A stretch of DNA of 64,000 nt from Hydrogenophaga aromaticivorans (GTDB lineage Bacteria > Pseudomonadota > Gammaproteobacteria > Burkholderiales > Burkholderiaceae_C): positions 169,592 through 233,591 of the forward strand of contig NZ_VYGV01000012.1 of the NCBI RefSeq assembly GCF_013387465.1. Direction: 5' to 3'. The notes beneath the pieces are model-generated. The model was given only the letters and a program-made list of their open reading frames with translations, was not told the origin of the DNA and made no database searches. Positions 1-8,480 of the stretch are shown here, piece after piece (position 1 is the stretch's first letter; each line of letters starts with the position of its first letter). A program made the position numbers and the translations under genes.

Positions 1-1
1 C

Positions 2-544
2 TTTTACCTCGATGCCACGCAGGCGCCCTGGTCGGGCCACTGGTGCATGGAGAGCTACCTGCTGAAAGAACTGCTGCCGGCGGTGACCGCCGAGTTCCAG
101 CTGGACAGCAAGCGCCAGGGCCTGTTCGGGCACTCCATGGGCGGGCACGGGGCGCTCACCCTGGCCTTGCGCCACCCGGGCGTGTTCCAGAGCCTTTCGG
201 CGTTCGCACCCATCTGCGCGCCCACGAAATGCCCCTGGGGTCACAAGGCCTTCACCGGTTACCTCGGCCAAGATGAAAGCATCTGGGCGGAACACGATGC
301 CAGCCTGCTCATGGCGCAGCAGAAGACCGCGCCGTACCCGGGCGGCATCCTGATCGACCAGGGCCTGGCCGACAAATTCCTCGCCGAACAGCTGTACCCC
401 GAAGCCTTTGAAGCCGCCTGCGCGCAGGCCGGCCAGCCACTCACGCTGCGCCGCCACGCGGGTTACGACCACGGCTACTATTTCATCGGCACCTTCATGG
501 AAGACCACCTGCGCCACCACGCGCAGGCGCTGGCGCAAGCCTGA
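2..544 (+). CDS. fghA: S-formylglutathione hydrolase, C-terminal part
   Basis: The frame is open from the window edge, so the N-terminus lies outside. The product is an alpha/beta-hydrolase of the esterase D family, which hydrolyses S-formylglutathione to formate and glutathione in formaldehyde detoxification. Visible are the YLDATQAPW stretch typical of the family, the nucleophile elbow GHSMGGHGAL, an Asp in the DQGLADKF segment and the catalytic His in YDHGYYFI, followed by a short helical C-terminus. The family is about 280 residues, so roughly 100 residues are missing. A class III alcohol dehydrogenase is the usual partner and would be expected just upstream, which I cannot see. Confidence 0.93.
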   Translation, partial: FYLDATQAPWSGHWCMESYLLKELLPAVTAEFQLDSKRQGLFGHSMGGHGALTLALRHPGVFQSLSAFAPICAPTKCPWGHKAFTGYLGQDESIWAEHDASLLMAQQKTAPYPGGILIDQGLADKFLAEQLYPEAFEAACAQAGQPLTLRRHAGYDHGYYFIGTFMEDHLRHHAQALAQA

Positions 545-550
545 GCGGTC

Positions 551-1348
551 TCAGCCGGGCAGGGCGCCGGGCTGCTGCAGCTGCCGGTAGACCGCGTCGG
601 CCAGCTGCGCCAGCCGTTCCCGGGGCAGATCGCCGCTGAGCGCGTAGCCCAGCGAACCCTCGACCCAGTAAAAAGTTTCGGTCTGACCCACCCGCGCGAA
701 GCGGAATGCCGCGGGCGCCGGGGCGGCATCGCCCGGCAGCACCGAGACATGCAGCGTGATGCGCCCGGCCGCGGGGTTCTCGTACATGAACAGCGCGCGC
801 GGTTCACCCGCCTGGCCGGGCAGCAGGCGCCCGCCCATCAGGCCAAAACCCTGGTCTTCCAGAAGCGGCGCCTTCAGCGGCGTGCCCAGGCGACGCGACA
901 GCCACTGCACCAAGTGCGCCTGCTCCTGCACACCGACCTCGACCGCGTGGCGTTTTTCGGGCACATACACCGCATGCGCCACGCGCGCTTCCTGCACGAA
1001 GCCGGGTTCGCCAGCGCCGGCCAGCGGCGTGTCGACCGGGCGCAGCCACCAGCCGCCCGCGAAGCCCAGGCCCAGCATCAGGCTGGCCACCAGGCCCTGC
1101 AGCCAGGGCCGCGAACGGCGCGGCCGTGTGGCGCGGGCCAGCGCCAGCGGCACGGGCTCGTCGAGCACACCGCGCTGCAGCGCCTGCAGGCCCAGGCGCT
1201 GGGCCTGCCAGGCCTGGACCCGGGCGGCGGCGTCGGGGTGTTGCAACAGCCAGTCCGACACCACCGGGACGAACTCGGGGTGCAACTGGCCGTCGACCCA
1301 GGCGTGCAGCTCGGCGTCGGTCACGTGGGTGGGGTTGTCGGAGGTCAT
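551..1348 (-). CDS. Transmembrane anti-sigma factor
   Basis: A 265-residue protein with a short cytoplasmic N-terminal domain (DAELHAWVDGQL, typical of zinc-less anti-sigma domains), a basic stop-transfer stretch and one membrane helix at about residues 82-102. A periplasmic domain of about 160 residues follows. It begins 13 bp after the ECF sigma gene, in the standard sigma/anti-sigma order, so it very likely holds that sigma factor at the membrane until an envelope or periplasmic signal arrives. The periplasmic domain has no motif I can name. It is the last gene of a three-gene minus-strand operon. Confidence 0.82.
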   Translation of the reverse strand: MTSDNPTHVTDAELHAWVDGQLHPEFVPVVSDWLLQHPDAAARVQAWQAQRLGLQALQRGVLDEPVPLALARATRPRRSRPWLQGLVASLMLGLGFAGGWWLRPVDTPLAGAGEPGFVQEARVAHAVYVPEKRHAVEVGVQEQAHLVQWLSRRLGTPLKAPLLEDQGFGLMGGRLLPGQAGEPRALFMYENPAAGRITLHVSVLPGDAAPAPAAFRFARVGQTETFYWVEGSLGYALSGDLPRERLAQLADAVYRQLQQPGALPG

Positions 1349-1361
1349 GCTCGATGCGTTT

Positions 1362-1883
1362 TCATTTCACGATCTTCAACCGGGGTGTCCGGGTCTGAAC
1401 CGGTGCACCGCCGTCCATCAGGTGGCGCAGCTGTTCGCGACCGCGCGACAGCCGCGACATCACCGTGCCCGCCGGAACGCCCAGCACCTGGGCGGCTTCT
1501 GCGTAGGGCATTTCTTCCACACACACCAGCAACACCACCTCGCGCAGCGCCGGGTTCAGCTGGCGCAGCGCCTGTTCCAGGTCCAGTCGCTCGGGCGTGT
1601 GCAGGAACGGGTCGTGGCTGGGCTCGTTGCCCTCGTCCAGTTCCACCGCCTGGCGCTCGTGCACCTGGTCGCGCACCTGGTTCAGGTACAGGTTGTGCAT
1701 CAGCGAGAGCAGCCAGCCCCTCAGGCCGCTGCCGTCTTCGCGCGGGCGCCACAGCGACCACTTGTGGCAGGCCCGTTCCAGCGTGTCCTGCACCAGGTCG
1801 TCGGCACGGCTGGCATCCCCCGTGAGCAGGCGCGCATAGCGCCGCAGTCGGGGGATGTGGGTCAGCGCGCCTTCCGGGCCCAA
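1362..1883 (-). CDS. ECF RNA polymerase sigma factor
   Basis: A 173-residue group 4 sigma factor. Region 2 is recognisable by the ADDLVQDTLERACHKW motif and region 4 by the AEAAQVLGVPAGTVMSRLSRGREQL helix-turn-helix. The only good start is a TTG 12 bp downstream of the lipoprotein stop codon, which keeps the N-terminus at family length. The gene sits between a small lipoprotein gene and its probable anti-sigma factor and is likely co-transcribed with both. Target genes are unknown; the operon itself is the obvious candidate (see the possible promoter upstream of the lipoprotein gene). Confidence 0.88.
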   Translation of the reverse strand: MGPEGALTHIPRLRRYARLLTGDASRADDLVQDTLERACHKWSLWRPREDGSGLRGWLLSLMHNLYLNQVRDQVHERQAVELDEGNEPSHDPFLHTPERLDLEQALRQLNPALREVVLLVCVEEMPYAEAAQVLGVPAGTVMSRLSRGREQLRHLMDGGAPVQTRTPRLKIVK

Positions 1884-1895
1884 ACCTGGCCGCTT

Positions 1896-2366
1896 TCAGG
1901 GCTTGACGACGTGCCAGACACCGTTGAAACCGTCACCGGTCATGTCGCCGGGCTTGGTGTCCTTGACCCAGTAGTACAGCGGCTTGCCTTTGTAGGCCAG
2001 CTGTTTGCCACCGTCATCGCGCGTGACCACGCTGTAGTCGCCCGCGGGGGCGGCGTTGCCGGCCATCAGCGGCGGCCAGTTGGTGGCGCAGGGGCCGTTG
2101 CAGACGCTCTTGCCACTGCCGGCCGTGTCGCGGTCGAAGGTGTAGAGCGTCATGCCGTTGGGGCCGGTCAACATGCCGTTGGCCACCATCGGGGCACCCG
2201 CGGGTGCGGAGGCCGCAGCCGCCGGGGCCATGCCGTAGCCGGGGCGCTTCATCATGCCGTGGTGGCCGGGCCCGCCCATGCCTCGGGGGCCGGCGCAGCC
2301 CACCAGCAGGGCGGCGCCCAGCAGAAGGGTGGCAGAAGTGGAAAACAGGAGGGATCGGCGTTGCAT
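1896..2366 (-). CDS. COG4315-type secreted-repeat lipoprotein
   Basis: A 156-residue protein with a lipoprotein signal peptide ending in the lipobox LVGC (Cys24), then a Gly/His/Met-rich linker and two copies of the short secreted repeat (PF03640). The repeats appear as NGMTLYTFDRD and KPLYYWVKD, with C..C..NWPP between them. The start is fixed by AAGGAG eight bases upstream of the ATG. It is the first gene of the operon with the ECF sigma and anti-sigma genes. Family members occur beside ECF sigma factors in many proteobacteria, but their biochemical role is not established. Confidence 0.85.
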   Translation of the reverse strand: MQRRSLLFSTSATLLLGAALLVGCAGPRGMGGPGHHGMMKRPGYGMAPAAAASAPAGAPMVANGMLTGPNGMTLYTFDRDTAGSGKSVCNGPCATNWPPLMAGNAAPAGDYSVVTRDDGGKQLAYKGKPLYYWVKDTKPGDMTGDGFNGVWHVVKP

Positions 2367-2411
2367 GAGCAGGCTCCTTGAACAGAGGTTAAACAGGGAC
2401 TGACATGCGGT

Positions 2412-2439
2412 GAACACCGCAGCGAGCCCATTTATTCCC
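2412..2439 (-). promoter_or_regulatory. Candidate ECF promoter of the lipoprotein-sigma operon
   Basis: Reading the minus strand, GGGAATAAA (2439-2431) is followed after 11 bases by CGGTGTTC (2419-2412), about 45 bases before the ATG. This AT-rich block stands out in GC-rich surroundings and has the GGAA-type -35 of ECF promoters. Autoregulation is inference; only one copy is visible. Confidence 0.35.
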
Positions 2440-2470
2440 GATGGCCCCACTGTTTTTTTGATGCCCGGGC

Positions 2471-4162
2471 TCAGAAGTCGGACCAGATGATCTTGCTGCC
2501 GGTGTTTTCCCAGGCTTCGTAGTGCTTCGCGTACAGGTCTTCGATGCGGTTGCGCTTGACCTTGAAGGTTGGCGTGATCACGTCGTTGTCCACCGTCCAG
2601 GCGGTGGTCACGAGCACGATGCATTGCAGCTGCTCGTGTGGGTCGAGCGTGGCGTTGATGCGCTGGAGGTGTTGCGCCAGTGAGCGTTCGAGTTCGGCGC
2701 GCGTGCCGGGATTCGCCGCGCGGGTCACCGCCTCGGCGTTGAGCATCACGATGCCCAGCGGCTGGCCCAGGTTGGCGCCGGTCACCACGCAGGCTTCCAC
2801 CGCCTCGTGCTCGACCAGCTTGTCCTCGATCGGCGCGGGTGCCACGTATTTGCCCTTGCCGGTCTTGAACAGGTCTTTCACCCGGCCGGTGATGCGCAGC
2901 AGGCCCTGGGCGTCGATTTCGCCCTTGTCGCCGGTCCTGAGCCAGCCGTCCGCGGTGAAGGCCTCGCGGCTTTTCTCCGGGTCCTTGTAGTAGCCCAGCA
3001 TCAGCGCCTGGCTGCGCATCTGCACCTCGCCCGTGGCCGGATCGATGCGGTGTTCGACGCCCTCGTAGACCGGCCCCACGGTGCCCTGCTGGTTCTTGCC
3101 CGGCTCGGTGATGTGCGAAAGCGCGAGGTTCTCGGTCATGCCGTAGCCCTCGTTGATGTGCAGGCCCAGCCGGCTGTACCACTGCAGCAGGGCCAGCGGC
3201 ATGTGGGCGGCGCCACCGGCGGCGAACTGGCACTGGTCCAGGCCCAGCGCCTTCATCACCTTCCTGCGCACGATGCCCCCCAGGATGGGGATGCCCAGCA
3301 GCCGGTTGAGCTTGGCCGGCGGCATCTTGTGGTGCACGCCCTGCTGGAACTTGACCCACAGCCGCGGCACCGAGAAAAAGATGGTGGGGCGCGCGCGCTG
3401 CAGGTCGGCGGCGAAGGTGTCGAGCGACTCGGCGAAATACACGTGCATGCCGGTGCGCAGCCAGCCGTGTTCGACCAGCATGCGCTCGACCACGTGCGCC
3501 AGCGGCAGGTAGGACAGCATGCGGTCGTCGGCCGACATGGGGATGCGCTTGAGGCCCGAGTCGAGCGCCCAGGCGAAGTTCTCGAAGCTGTGCATCACGC
3601 CCTTCGGGCTCCCGGTGGTGCCCGAGGTGTAGATCAGCGTGGCCAGCTCGTCGCCCTGGCGCAGCGGTGTGCCCGGCAGGGGCTGGTTGCGCCCGCAGAT
3701 GGCGTCCCAGCCTTCGTAGCTTTCGATCGCGTCCAGCGGCGAGAGCGGGTAGCTGATGCAGGGTAGGCCGTCGGGCACGCCGGGCTTCATGCCCTCCCAG
3801 CCGTCGAGCTTGCCGATGAAACAGGCCCGGGCTTCGCTGTGGGTCAGAATCTGGCGCACCGTCTCGGCCGCGAGCGTGGGGTACAGCGGCACCGACACAT
3901 GGCCGGCCATCCAGATCGCCAGGTCGCTCATCATCCACCAGGCGCAGTTCTTCGAGAGAATGGCCACCTTGGAGCCCGGCTCCCAGCCCTGGGACTGCAG
4001 GTGTGCCGCCATGCGCCGCACCTGGTCACCGATCTGGCTCCAGGTGAAGTCCTGCACCGCACCGCTGCCCAGGGGTTGCGTGAGGGCCACGCGGTTGGGT
4101 GCGGTCTGCTCCCAGTGGTAGAGGCGTTGCAGGGACAGCAGTTCGGGCGCGACGAGGCTCAT
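2471..4162 (-). CDS. Long-chain acyl-CoA synthetase (AMP-forming)
   Basis: A 563-residue ANL-superfamily enzyme that activates a carboxylic acid, probably a fatty acid, as acyl-AMP and then acyl-CoA. The phosphate-binding A3 motif TLIYTSGTTGSPKG is at residues 175-188. Further motifs are A5 GYGMTEN, the A7-A8 segment TGDKGEIDAQGLLRITGR and a Lys-rich C-terminal domain (LFKTGKGKYVAPAPIED). The length and the membrane-associated FadD15/ACSL-like GYGMTE motif favour long-chain substrates. AGGAG lies upstream of the ATG. It stands alone on the strand, with the lipoprotein operon downstream and a hydratase upstream. Confidence 0.9.
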   Translation of the reverse strand: MSLVAPELLSLQRLYHWEQTAPNRVALTQPLGSGAVQDFTWSQIGDQVRRMAAHLQSQGWEPGSKVAILSKNCAWWMMSDLAIWMAGHVSVPLYPTLAAETVRQILTHSEARACFIGKLDGWEGMKPGVPDGLPCISYPLSPLDAIESYEGWDAICGRNQPLPGTPLRQGDELATLIYTSGTTGSPKGVMHSFENFAWALDSGLKRIPMSADDRMLSYLPLAHVVERMLVEHGWLRTGMHVYFAESLDTFAADLQRARPTIFFSVPRLWVKFQQGVHHKMPPAKLNRLLGIPILGGIVRRKVMKALGLDQCQFAAGGAAHMPLALLQWYSRLGLHINEGYGMTENLALSHITEPGKNQQGTVGPVYEGVEHRIDPATGEVQMRSQALMLGYYKDPEKSREAFTADGWLRTGDKGEIDAQGLLRITGRVKDLFKTGKGKYVAPAPIEDKLVEHEAVEACVVTGANLGQPLGIVMLNAEAVTRAANPGTRAELERSLAQHLQRINATLDPHEQLQCIVLVTTAWTVDNDVITPTFKVKRNRIEDLYAKHYEAWENTGSKIIWSDF

Positions 4163-4325
4163 GGTTGGGGTCTCCTGTTGTTGTGGTCAAGGGCGTATCG
4201 CCTTCGGGGAAGCTACCCTGTCACAGGCGTTTGGGTCAGTGGGTTTTCCCTGCCACCGCCCAGCATGCACCGCCGCGTGCCGGGCATCGTTGATGCGGCT
4301 CAAACGGCCTGCGTGTCGACCGGCC

Positions 4326-5126
4326 TCAGGCCGTGAACGTGGCCGAGAGGCTGAAGCCGGGCAGGGAAAAATGGGCCGACCAGTGATCGCCCGGCTGCAC
4401 CGGCCAGGCGTCGGTCCAGGTGCCGGTGGTCACCACGTCGCCGGGCATCAGGTCGGGCGCGCCCGGGCAGGCGCGCAGGGTGTTCAGGAAATGGTGCAGT
4501 GCGCGCAGCGGGCTGTCGAGCACGTTGGCGCCCTGGCCCTGTTCAACCGATTGACCTTGCCGGTCCAGCACGACGAGGGTCTGCGCCAGCAGGGCGTCGA
4601 GCTGCGCGGCGCCGACGGCCAGTTCGTGCACCGGCGTCTGGTGCCCGACCAGCAGGCGCGCGTGCAGGCTGCCGTCGGCCACCGTGTCGGCGGCCTGGAA
4701 TTTCCAGTCCGGCAGGTGCGACTGCACGATCTCGAAGCCGGGTGCGACCCAGGCGATGGCATCGAACAGCTGCGCCAGCGTGGCTCCGGGCACCGGGGTG
4801 GCCCGCAGGCCGAACACGATCTCGGGCTCCAGCCGGGGCTGGCAGGTGGCCGCCAGCGAGACCGTGCCTGCGCCCTCGCAGAAGGCCAGCGTGCTGTCGT
4901 AGACCGTGCCCCAGATGGGTTCGAACACGTTGTAGCGGGGCCAGATCGTGCGGTTGGTGAAACCGACCTTGTAACCGCGGGGCACTTCGCCACGCGCCTG
5001 CCGAAGCGCGCGCACCGCCAGCGCGCGGGCGTAGGCGGTGGGCAGGTCGAAGGCGGGGTCGGCGCTGGGTGGGGCGCCCCAGAGCCGGCCCTGGTCGAGG
5101 TGGGTGAGCAGATCCTGAGGCGACAT
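4326..5126 (-). CDS. 2-keto-4-pentenoate hydratase/fumarylacetoacetase-fold protein
   Basis: A 266-residue soluble enzyme of the FAH superfamily, close to the MhpD/2-oxopent-4-enoate hydratase branch. Recognisable parts are GYKVGFTNRTIWPRYNVFEPIWG near the N-terminus and the metal-binding acidic cluster RLEPEIVFGL in mid-protein. The DVVTTGTWTDAWPV segment near the C-terminus fits the LVTTGT lid region of hydratases. No meta-cleavage genes lie nearby, so the substrate cannot be inferred. The 163 bp between this gene and the acyl-CoA synthetase show only a ribosome-binding site and no clear terminator. Confidence 0.8.
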   Translation of the reverse strand: MSPQDLLTHLDQGRLWGAPPSADPAFDLPTAYARALAVRALRQARGEVPRGYKVGFTNRTIWPRYNVFEPIWGTVYDSTLAFCEGAGTVSLAATCQPRLEPEIVFGLRATPVPGATLAQLFDAIAWVAPGFEIVQSHLPDWKFQAADTVADGSLHARLLVGHQTPVHELAVGAAQLDALLAQTLVVLDRQGQSVEQGQGANVLDSPLRALHHFLNTLRACPGAPDLMPGDVVTTGTWTDAWPVQPGDHWSAHFSLPGFSLSATFTA

Positions 5127-5219
5127 GGCGGCGGCCTGAAAACGGGGTGCTCGGCATCATAGGCTGGCGCGGCCCCCGTGTCAGGCCCTCGGGTGACCGC
5201 GTCGCGTTATGCTGGTGCC

Positions 5220-5924
5220 ATGAGCCCGAACCCCTCCATCCAGCTTCGCGAATTCGTCACCGGTGGTGACCCCGCCGCCCAGCCCGCGGCCAGCATCATC
5301 GTGCTGCACGGCCTCGGTGCCGACGGCAGCGACTTCGTGCCGATCGCGCAGGAGCTGGACCTCAGCGCCATCGGCCCGGTGCGATTCGTGTTCCCCAACG
5401 CGCCGGTGCAGCCGGTCACCATCAACGGTGGCTACGAGATGCGCGCCTGGTACGACATCTACCCGCCGGGCGCCGACCCCGCTGTCCCGCGCCAAGAAGA
5501 CGAAGCCGGGTTGCGCCTGGCCCAGACCATCGCGCAGGCCCTGATCGACCGCGAGGCCGGGCGCGGCGTGCCCGCCGAGCGCACTGTGCTGATGGGTTTT
5601 TCGCAGGGCTGCGTGGTCGCGCTCATGGCCGGTCTGCGCACGCCGCAGCGGCTGGCCGGGCTGGTGGGGCTCTCGGGCTACCTCGCCCTGGCCGATCGCA
5701 CCGCATCGGAAGTGCACGCCGCCAACCGCGCCACGCCCATCTTCCTGGCCCACGGCGAAGCAGACGATGTGGTGGTCCTGGAGCGCGGCACCGCGGCGCG
5801 CGACGCACTGACCGCGCTGGGATACGCCGTGGACTGGCACAGCTACCCGATGGGGCACTCGGTCTGCGCCGAAGAGGTGGCCGACCTCAACGCTTTTTTG
5901 CTGCGGGTGCTGGCGCCGGACTGA
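5220..5924 (+). CDS. Carboxylesterase, phospholipase/carboxylesterase family (copy 1)
   Basis: A 234-residue alpha/beta-hydrolase of the family containing Pseudomonas EstB and human acyl-protein thioesterase. It has the VLHGLGADGSDF oxyanion segment, the nucleophile elbow GFSQG, Asp in HGEADDVV and His in MGHSVC. The substrate is probably a short-chain ester or thioester. The ATG at 5220 was preferred to an upstream GTG because the family starts near this point. There is no Shine-Dalgarno sequence, but TTATGCTGG stands just upstream of the ATG, as it does in the next gene, a clear paralogue. Confidence 0.88.
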   Translation: MSPNPSIQLREFVTGGDPAAQPAASIIVLHGLGADGSDFVPIAQELDLSAIGPVRFVFPNAPVQPVTINGGYEMRAWYDIYPPGADPAVPRQEDEAGLRLAQTIAQALIDREAGRGVPAERTVLMGFSQGCVVALMAGLRTPQRLAGLVGLSGYLALADRTASEVHAANRATPIFLAHGEADDVVVLERGTAARDALTALGYAVDWHSYPMGHSVCAEEVADLNAFLLRVLAPD

Positions 5925-6051
5925 GCGCGCCACCGCCTTGGCAGGGGGTGACTTGGCTTTTGTTTGTGAAGTCTGCATCCGGATGCAACCGCAGCGCCGC
6001 TGAAGGCCTGTTTTCGCTGCATCGGTGCACGCGGGCGCTTATGCTGGCCTC

Positions 6052-6771
6052 ATGTACGTGCCCGATCTTTCATTGAACCAGACCCTCCCGCCACAGACCT
6101 TCGTGACCGGGCGCGACCCGGCCGCCACGCCCGTGGCCAGCCTCATCGTGCTGCACGGCCTGGGCACCACGGGCGGTGACTTCATCCCCCTGTTGCGCAG
6201 CATGAACCTGGCCGCCGTGGGTCCGGTGCGCTGCGTGTTCCCCGATGCGCCCCTGCGCACCGTGAGCTTCAACGGCAGCGACATGCACGCCTGGTACGAC
6301 GCCGCGCCGTCCGACGCACCGCGCCATGCGCCGCTGCCGGCGGACGAGGCGGGCCTGCGCGCCTCGCAGAGCCTGGTTCAGGCGCTGATCGAGCAGGAAG
6401 AAGCCCAGGGCATGCCGTCCGAGCGCATCGTGCTCATGGGCTTCTCGCAAGGCGCCGTGCTCGCGGTGCACGCCGGCCTGCGCGCACCCCAGCGCCTGGC
6501 CGCGATCGTGGCACTCTCGGGCTACCTGCCCCTGGGCGCCCGCACCCTCCAGAGCGAGTCCCATCCCGCCAACCAGCGCCTGCCCATCTTCCTGGCGCAT
6601 GGCGAGTACGACGAGGTGGTGCCGATTGACCGCGCCCGCGCCGCGCGCACCGTGCTGCAGGTCATGGGCCACCTGGTGGAGTGGCACAACTACCCCATGG
6701 GCCACGAGGTGAGCGACACCGAGCTGGCCGATGTGGAGGCCTGGCTGATCGGGGTTCTGAGCGTGGTCTGA
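6052..6771 (+). CDS. Carboxylesterase, phospholipase/carboxylesterase family (copy 2)
   Basis: A 239-residue paralogue of the preceding gene, alignable over its whole length (VLHGLGTTGGDF, GFSQG, HGEYDEVV, YPMGHEV). All three catalytic residues are kept, so both copies should be active. The ATG at 6052 follows the same TTATGCTGG block found before copy 1, which indicates that the duplication included the leader. The two genes are 127 bp apart with no gene between. The differing loop after the tryptophan (AWYDAAPSDAPRH against AWYDIYPPGADPA) may mean different substrate preference. Confidence 0.87.
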   Translation: MYVPDLSLNQTLPPQTFVTGRDPAATPVASLIVLHGLGTTGGDFIPLLRSMNLAAVGPVRCVFPDAPLRTVSFNGSDMHAWYDAAPSDAPRHAPLPADEAGLRASQSLVQALIEQEEAQGMPSERIVLMGFSQGAVLAVHAGLRAPQRLAAIVALSGYLPLGARTLQSESHPANQRLPIFLAHGEYDEVVPIDRARAARTVLQVMGHLVEWHNYPMGHEVSDTELADVEAWLIGVLSVV

Positions 6772-6775
6772 CTTG

Positions 6776-6874
6776 ACCCCCCGCAGCGCTTCGCGCTACC
6801 CCCCAGGGGGCGGCACTGGCCGTCCGGCAAAGCCGGCCCGGCGGTGCCCTGGGCGGTAGCGCGAAGCGCTACGG
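6776..6874. repeat. GC-rich palindromic repeat R1, copy 1
   Basis: About 100 bp between two convergent genes. The ends are inverted copies of CAGCGCTTCGCGCTACC. Inside are CCCCCCAGGGGGCG, then CACTGGCCGTCCGGCAAAGC and CGGCCCGGCGGTG. The core recurs at 12759-12842 and, inverted, at 47597-47697. Confidence 0.75.
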
Positions 6875-6876
6875 CG

Positions 6877-8457
6877 TCACCGTTCAGCGATGTAGTGCGA
6901 CATGTGCGCACTCTCGCCGGGCGCCAGGAACTCGCGCACCTCGGCTTCGAGCGCGTGGTCGGCCACGGTGGCGCGGGCGCGCTGGTGCAGGTAGTCGGCC
7001 CACGAGGTGACGATGAACCGTTCGACATAGCGCGAGGGTTCGCCCAGGTCCCGGTAGATGCGCCAGAAGGTGGCGCCGTCGCGTCGGCGCGGCGCCTTCA
7101 TGCGGCTGATGGTGTCGAGGAAGGCCTTGTCTTCCCCCGCGCGGATGCGGTAACCCACTTCCACCGCCACCGGGCCGGCCTCTGGGCTGGGTTCGTCGTT
7201 CACAAACAGCTCGTCCCACGGGGTGCCCTGGGTCACCTCGTGCGCCTCGCCCACGCGCAGCGGGAACGGGCGCGCCAGCAGCAGGCCCGCGGCCATCAGG
7301 GCCCCGGCGGCCACCAGCGCCGTCGTGAGGCCGGCGATGTCGGACACCGCGCCCCAGAACGCCGAGCCGATGGCGAACGCACCGAGCGAGGCCACGATGT
7401 GCAACGCCACCGCGCGCGAGCGCACCCAGGGCGGGGCGCTGGCCTGGGTGGCGGTGTTGAAGGTGGACATGGCCGCCATCCAGGCCGCGCCGCCCACCGC
7501 CATGGCGGCGTACACCAGCAGCGGCACACGCACCCAGGCGGCCAGCAGCATGACGAGGGCAAACGCCACGCAGGCCGCGGCGATGATGGCGTCGAGCCCG
7601 AAGCGGCTGCGCAGGCGGCCGATCACCAGGCCCGAGGCCACCGCGCCGGTGCCCATGCAACCCATCAGCAGGCCGAAGCCCTGCGCGCCGGTGCCGAGCT
7701 GGCGCTGTGCGATCACCGGCAGCAGCGCCCACAGCGCCGAGCCGGCCGCGCTGTACGCCATCACGCGCACCAGCTGCGCCAGGATGATGCGCGAGTGCCA
7801 GGCGAAACGCAGGCCGCTCAGCGTGCCGCCCCAGAGGCGTTCGGCCGGCAGGCGCGAGGGCGGGTGCGCCTTCGGGGGCCAGCGGCGGATCGACTCCCAC
7901 ATCACGCCTGTGGTGAACACCGTGACCACAAACACCCAGCCCGCGCCCATCCAGGCGAACAGCAGGCCAGCCAGCGTGGGGCCGATCGCGCGCGCCGCGT
8001 TGTAGGCGATGCCGATGGCCGTGATCGCCTGTGGCCATTCGTCGCGCGGCACCGGGTCGATCACCGACGAGTTCCAGGCCGGGGTCAGTACGGCCGTGCA
8101 GCAGCCGCACACGAAGACCAGGAACAGCACCGACGCCGGCCCGCCCCAGCCGCCGAGCACCAGCCCGGCCAGCAGCACGCAGGCGACCACCTGCGCGATC
8201 AGCGCGCCCGAGATCAGGCGCCGGCGGTCGGTGGTGTCGGCCAGCACGCCCGCGGGCAGCGCCAGCAGGAACATCGGCAGGAAGACCGCCGTCTGCACCA
8301 GCGCGGCGAGGAAGGACGAACCGGTCAGCTCGACCATGAGCCAGGCCGCCGCCATGGTCTGCATGCCTGCGCCAATGAAGAAGACGGCGCCGCAAAGCCA
8401 CAGCCCGCGGAAAGCGGGCTGTCGCAGGGGACTCCAGATGGAGTGGGAGGGGGTCAT
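6877..8457 (-). CDS. MFS exporter of the EntS-like family with C-terminal ABM-like domain
   Basis: About 526 residues. The first ~400 form twelve hydrophobic helices with the MFS loop signature LPAGVLADTTDRRRL between helices 2 and 3 (PF05977 type, as in enterobactin exporter EntS). The last ~110 residues are soluble and resemble an antibiotic-biosynthesis-monooxygenase fold (FWRIYRDLGEPSRYVERF, TSWADYLHQRARATVADH), a fusion common in this branch. The start is ATG 8457 or 8466; neither has a strong ribosome-binding site. It lies 23 bp after the 8-oxoguanine deaminase gene and may be co-transcribed, but its cargo is unknown. Confidence 0.85.
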   Translation of the reverse strand: MTPSHSIWSPLRQPAFRGLWLCGAVFFIGAGMQTMAAAWLMVELTGSSFLAALVQTAVFLPMFLLALPAGVLADTTDRRRLISGALIAQVVACVLLAGLVLGGWGGPASVLFLVFVCGCCTAVLTPAWNSSVIDPVPRDEWPQAITAIGIAYNAARAIGPTLAGLLFAWMGAGWVFVVTVFTTGVMWESIRRWPPKAHPPSRLPAERLWGGTLSGLRFAWHSRIILAQLVRVMAYSAAGSALWALLPVIAQRQLGTGAQGFGLLMGCMGTGAVASGLVIGRLRSRFGLDAIIAAACVAFALVMLLAAWVRVPLLVYAAMAVGGAAWMAAMSTFNTATQASAPPWVRSRAVALHIVASLGAFAIGSAFWGAVSDIAGLTTALVAAGALMAAGLLLARPFPLRVGEAHEVTQGTPWDELFVNDEPSPEAGPVAVEVGYRIRAGEDKAFLDTISRMKAPRRRDGATFWRIYRDLGEPSRYVERFIVTSWADYLHQRARATVADHALEAEVREFLAPGESAHMSHYIAER

Positions 8458-8480
8458 CGGGCCCATTGTCCCGCAGGGAC

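Noticed and set aside
756..2381. A 541-codon plus-strand open frame over the anti-sigma, sigma and lipoprotein genes
   Set aside because: Antisense shadow; the minus-strand genes have domains, signals and ribosome-binding sites.
2446..2475. Terminator after the acyl-CoA synthetase gene (T run at about 2453)
   Set aside because: The T run is on the plus strand, whereas transcription is on the minus strand, where it reads as A; the adjacent CCCGGG is too short to be a stem.
4200..4240. A third ECF41 promoter starting with TGTCACA at about 4219
   Set aside because: There is no CGTC at 16-17 bases downstream (the sequence there is GGTT), and the position does not precede a fitting gene.
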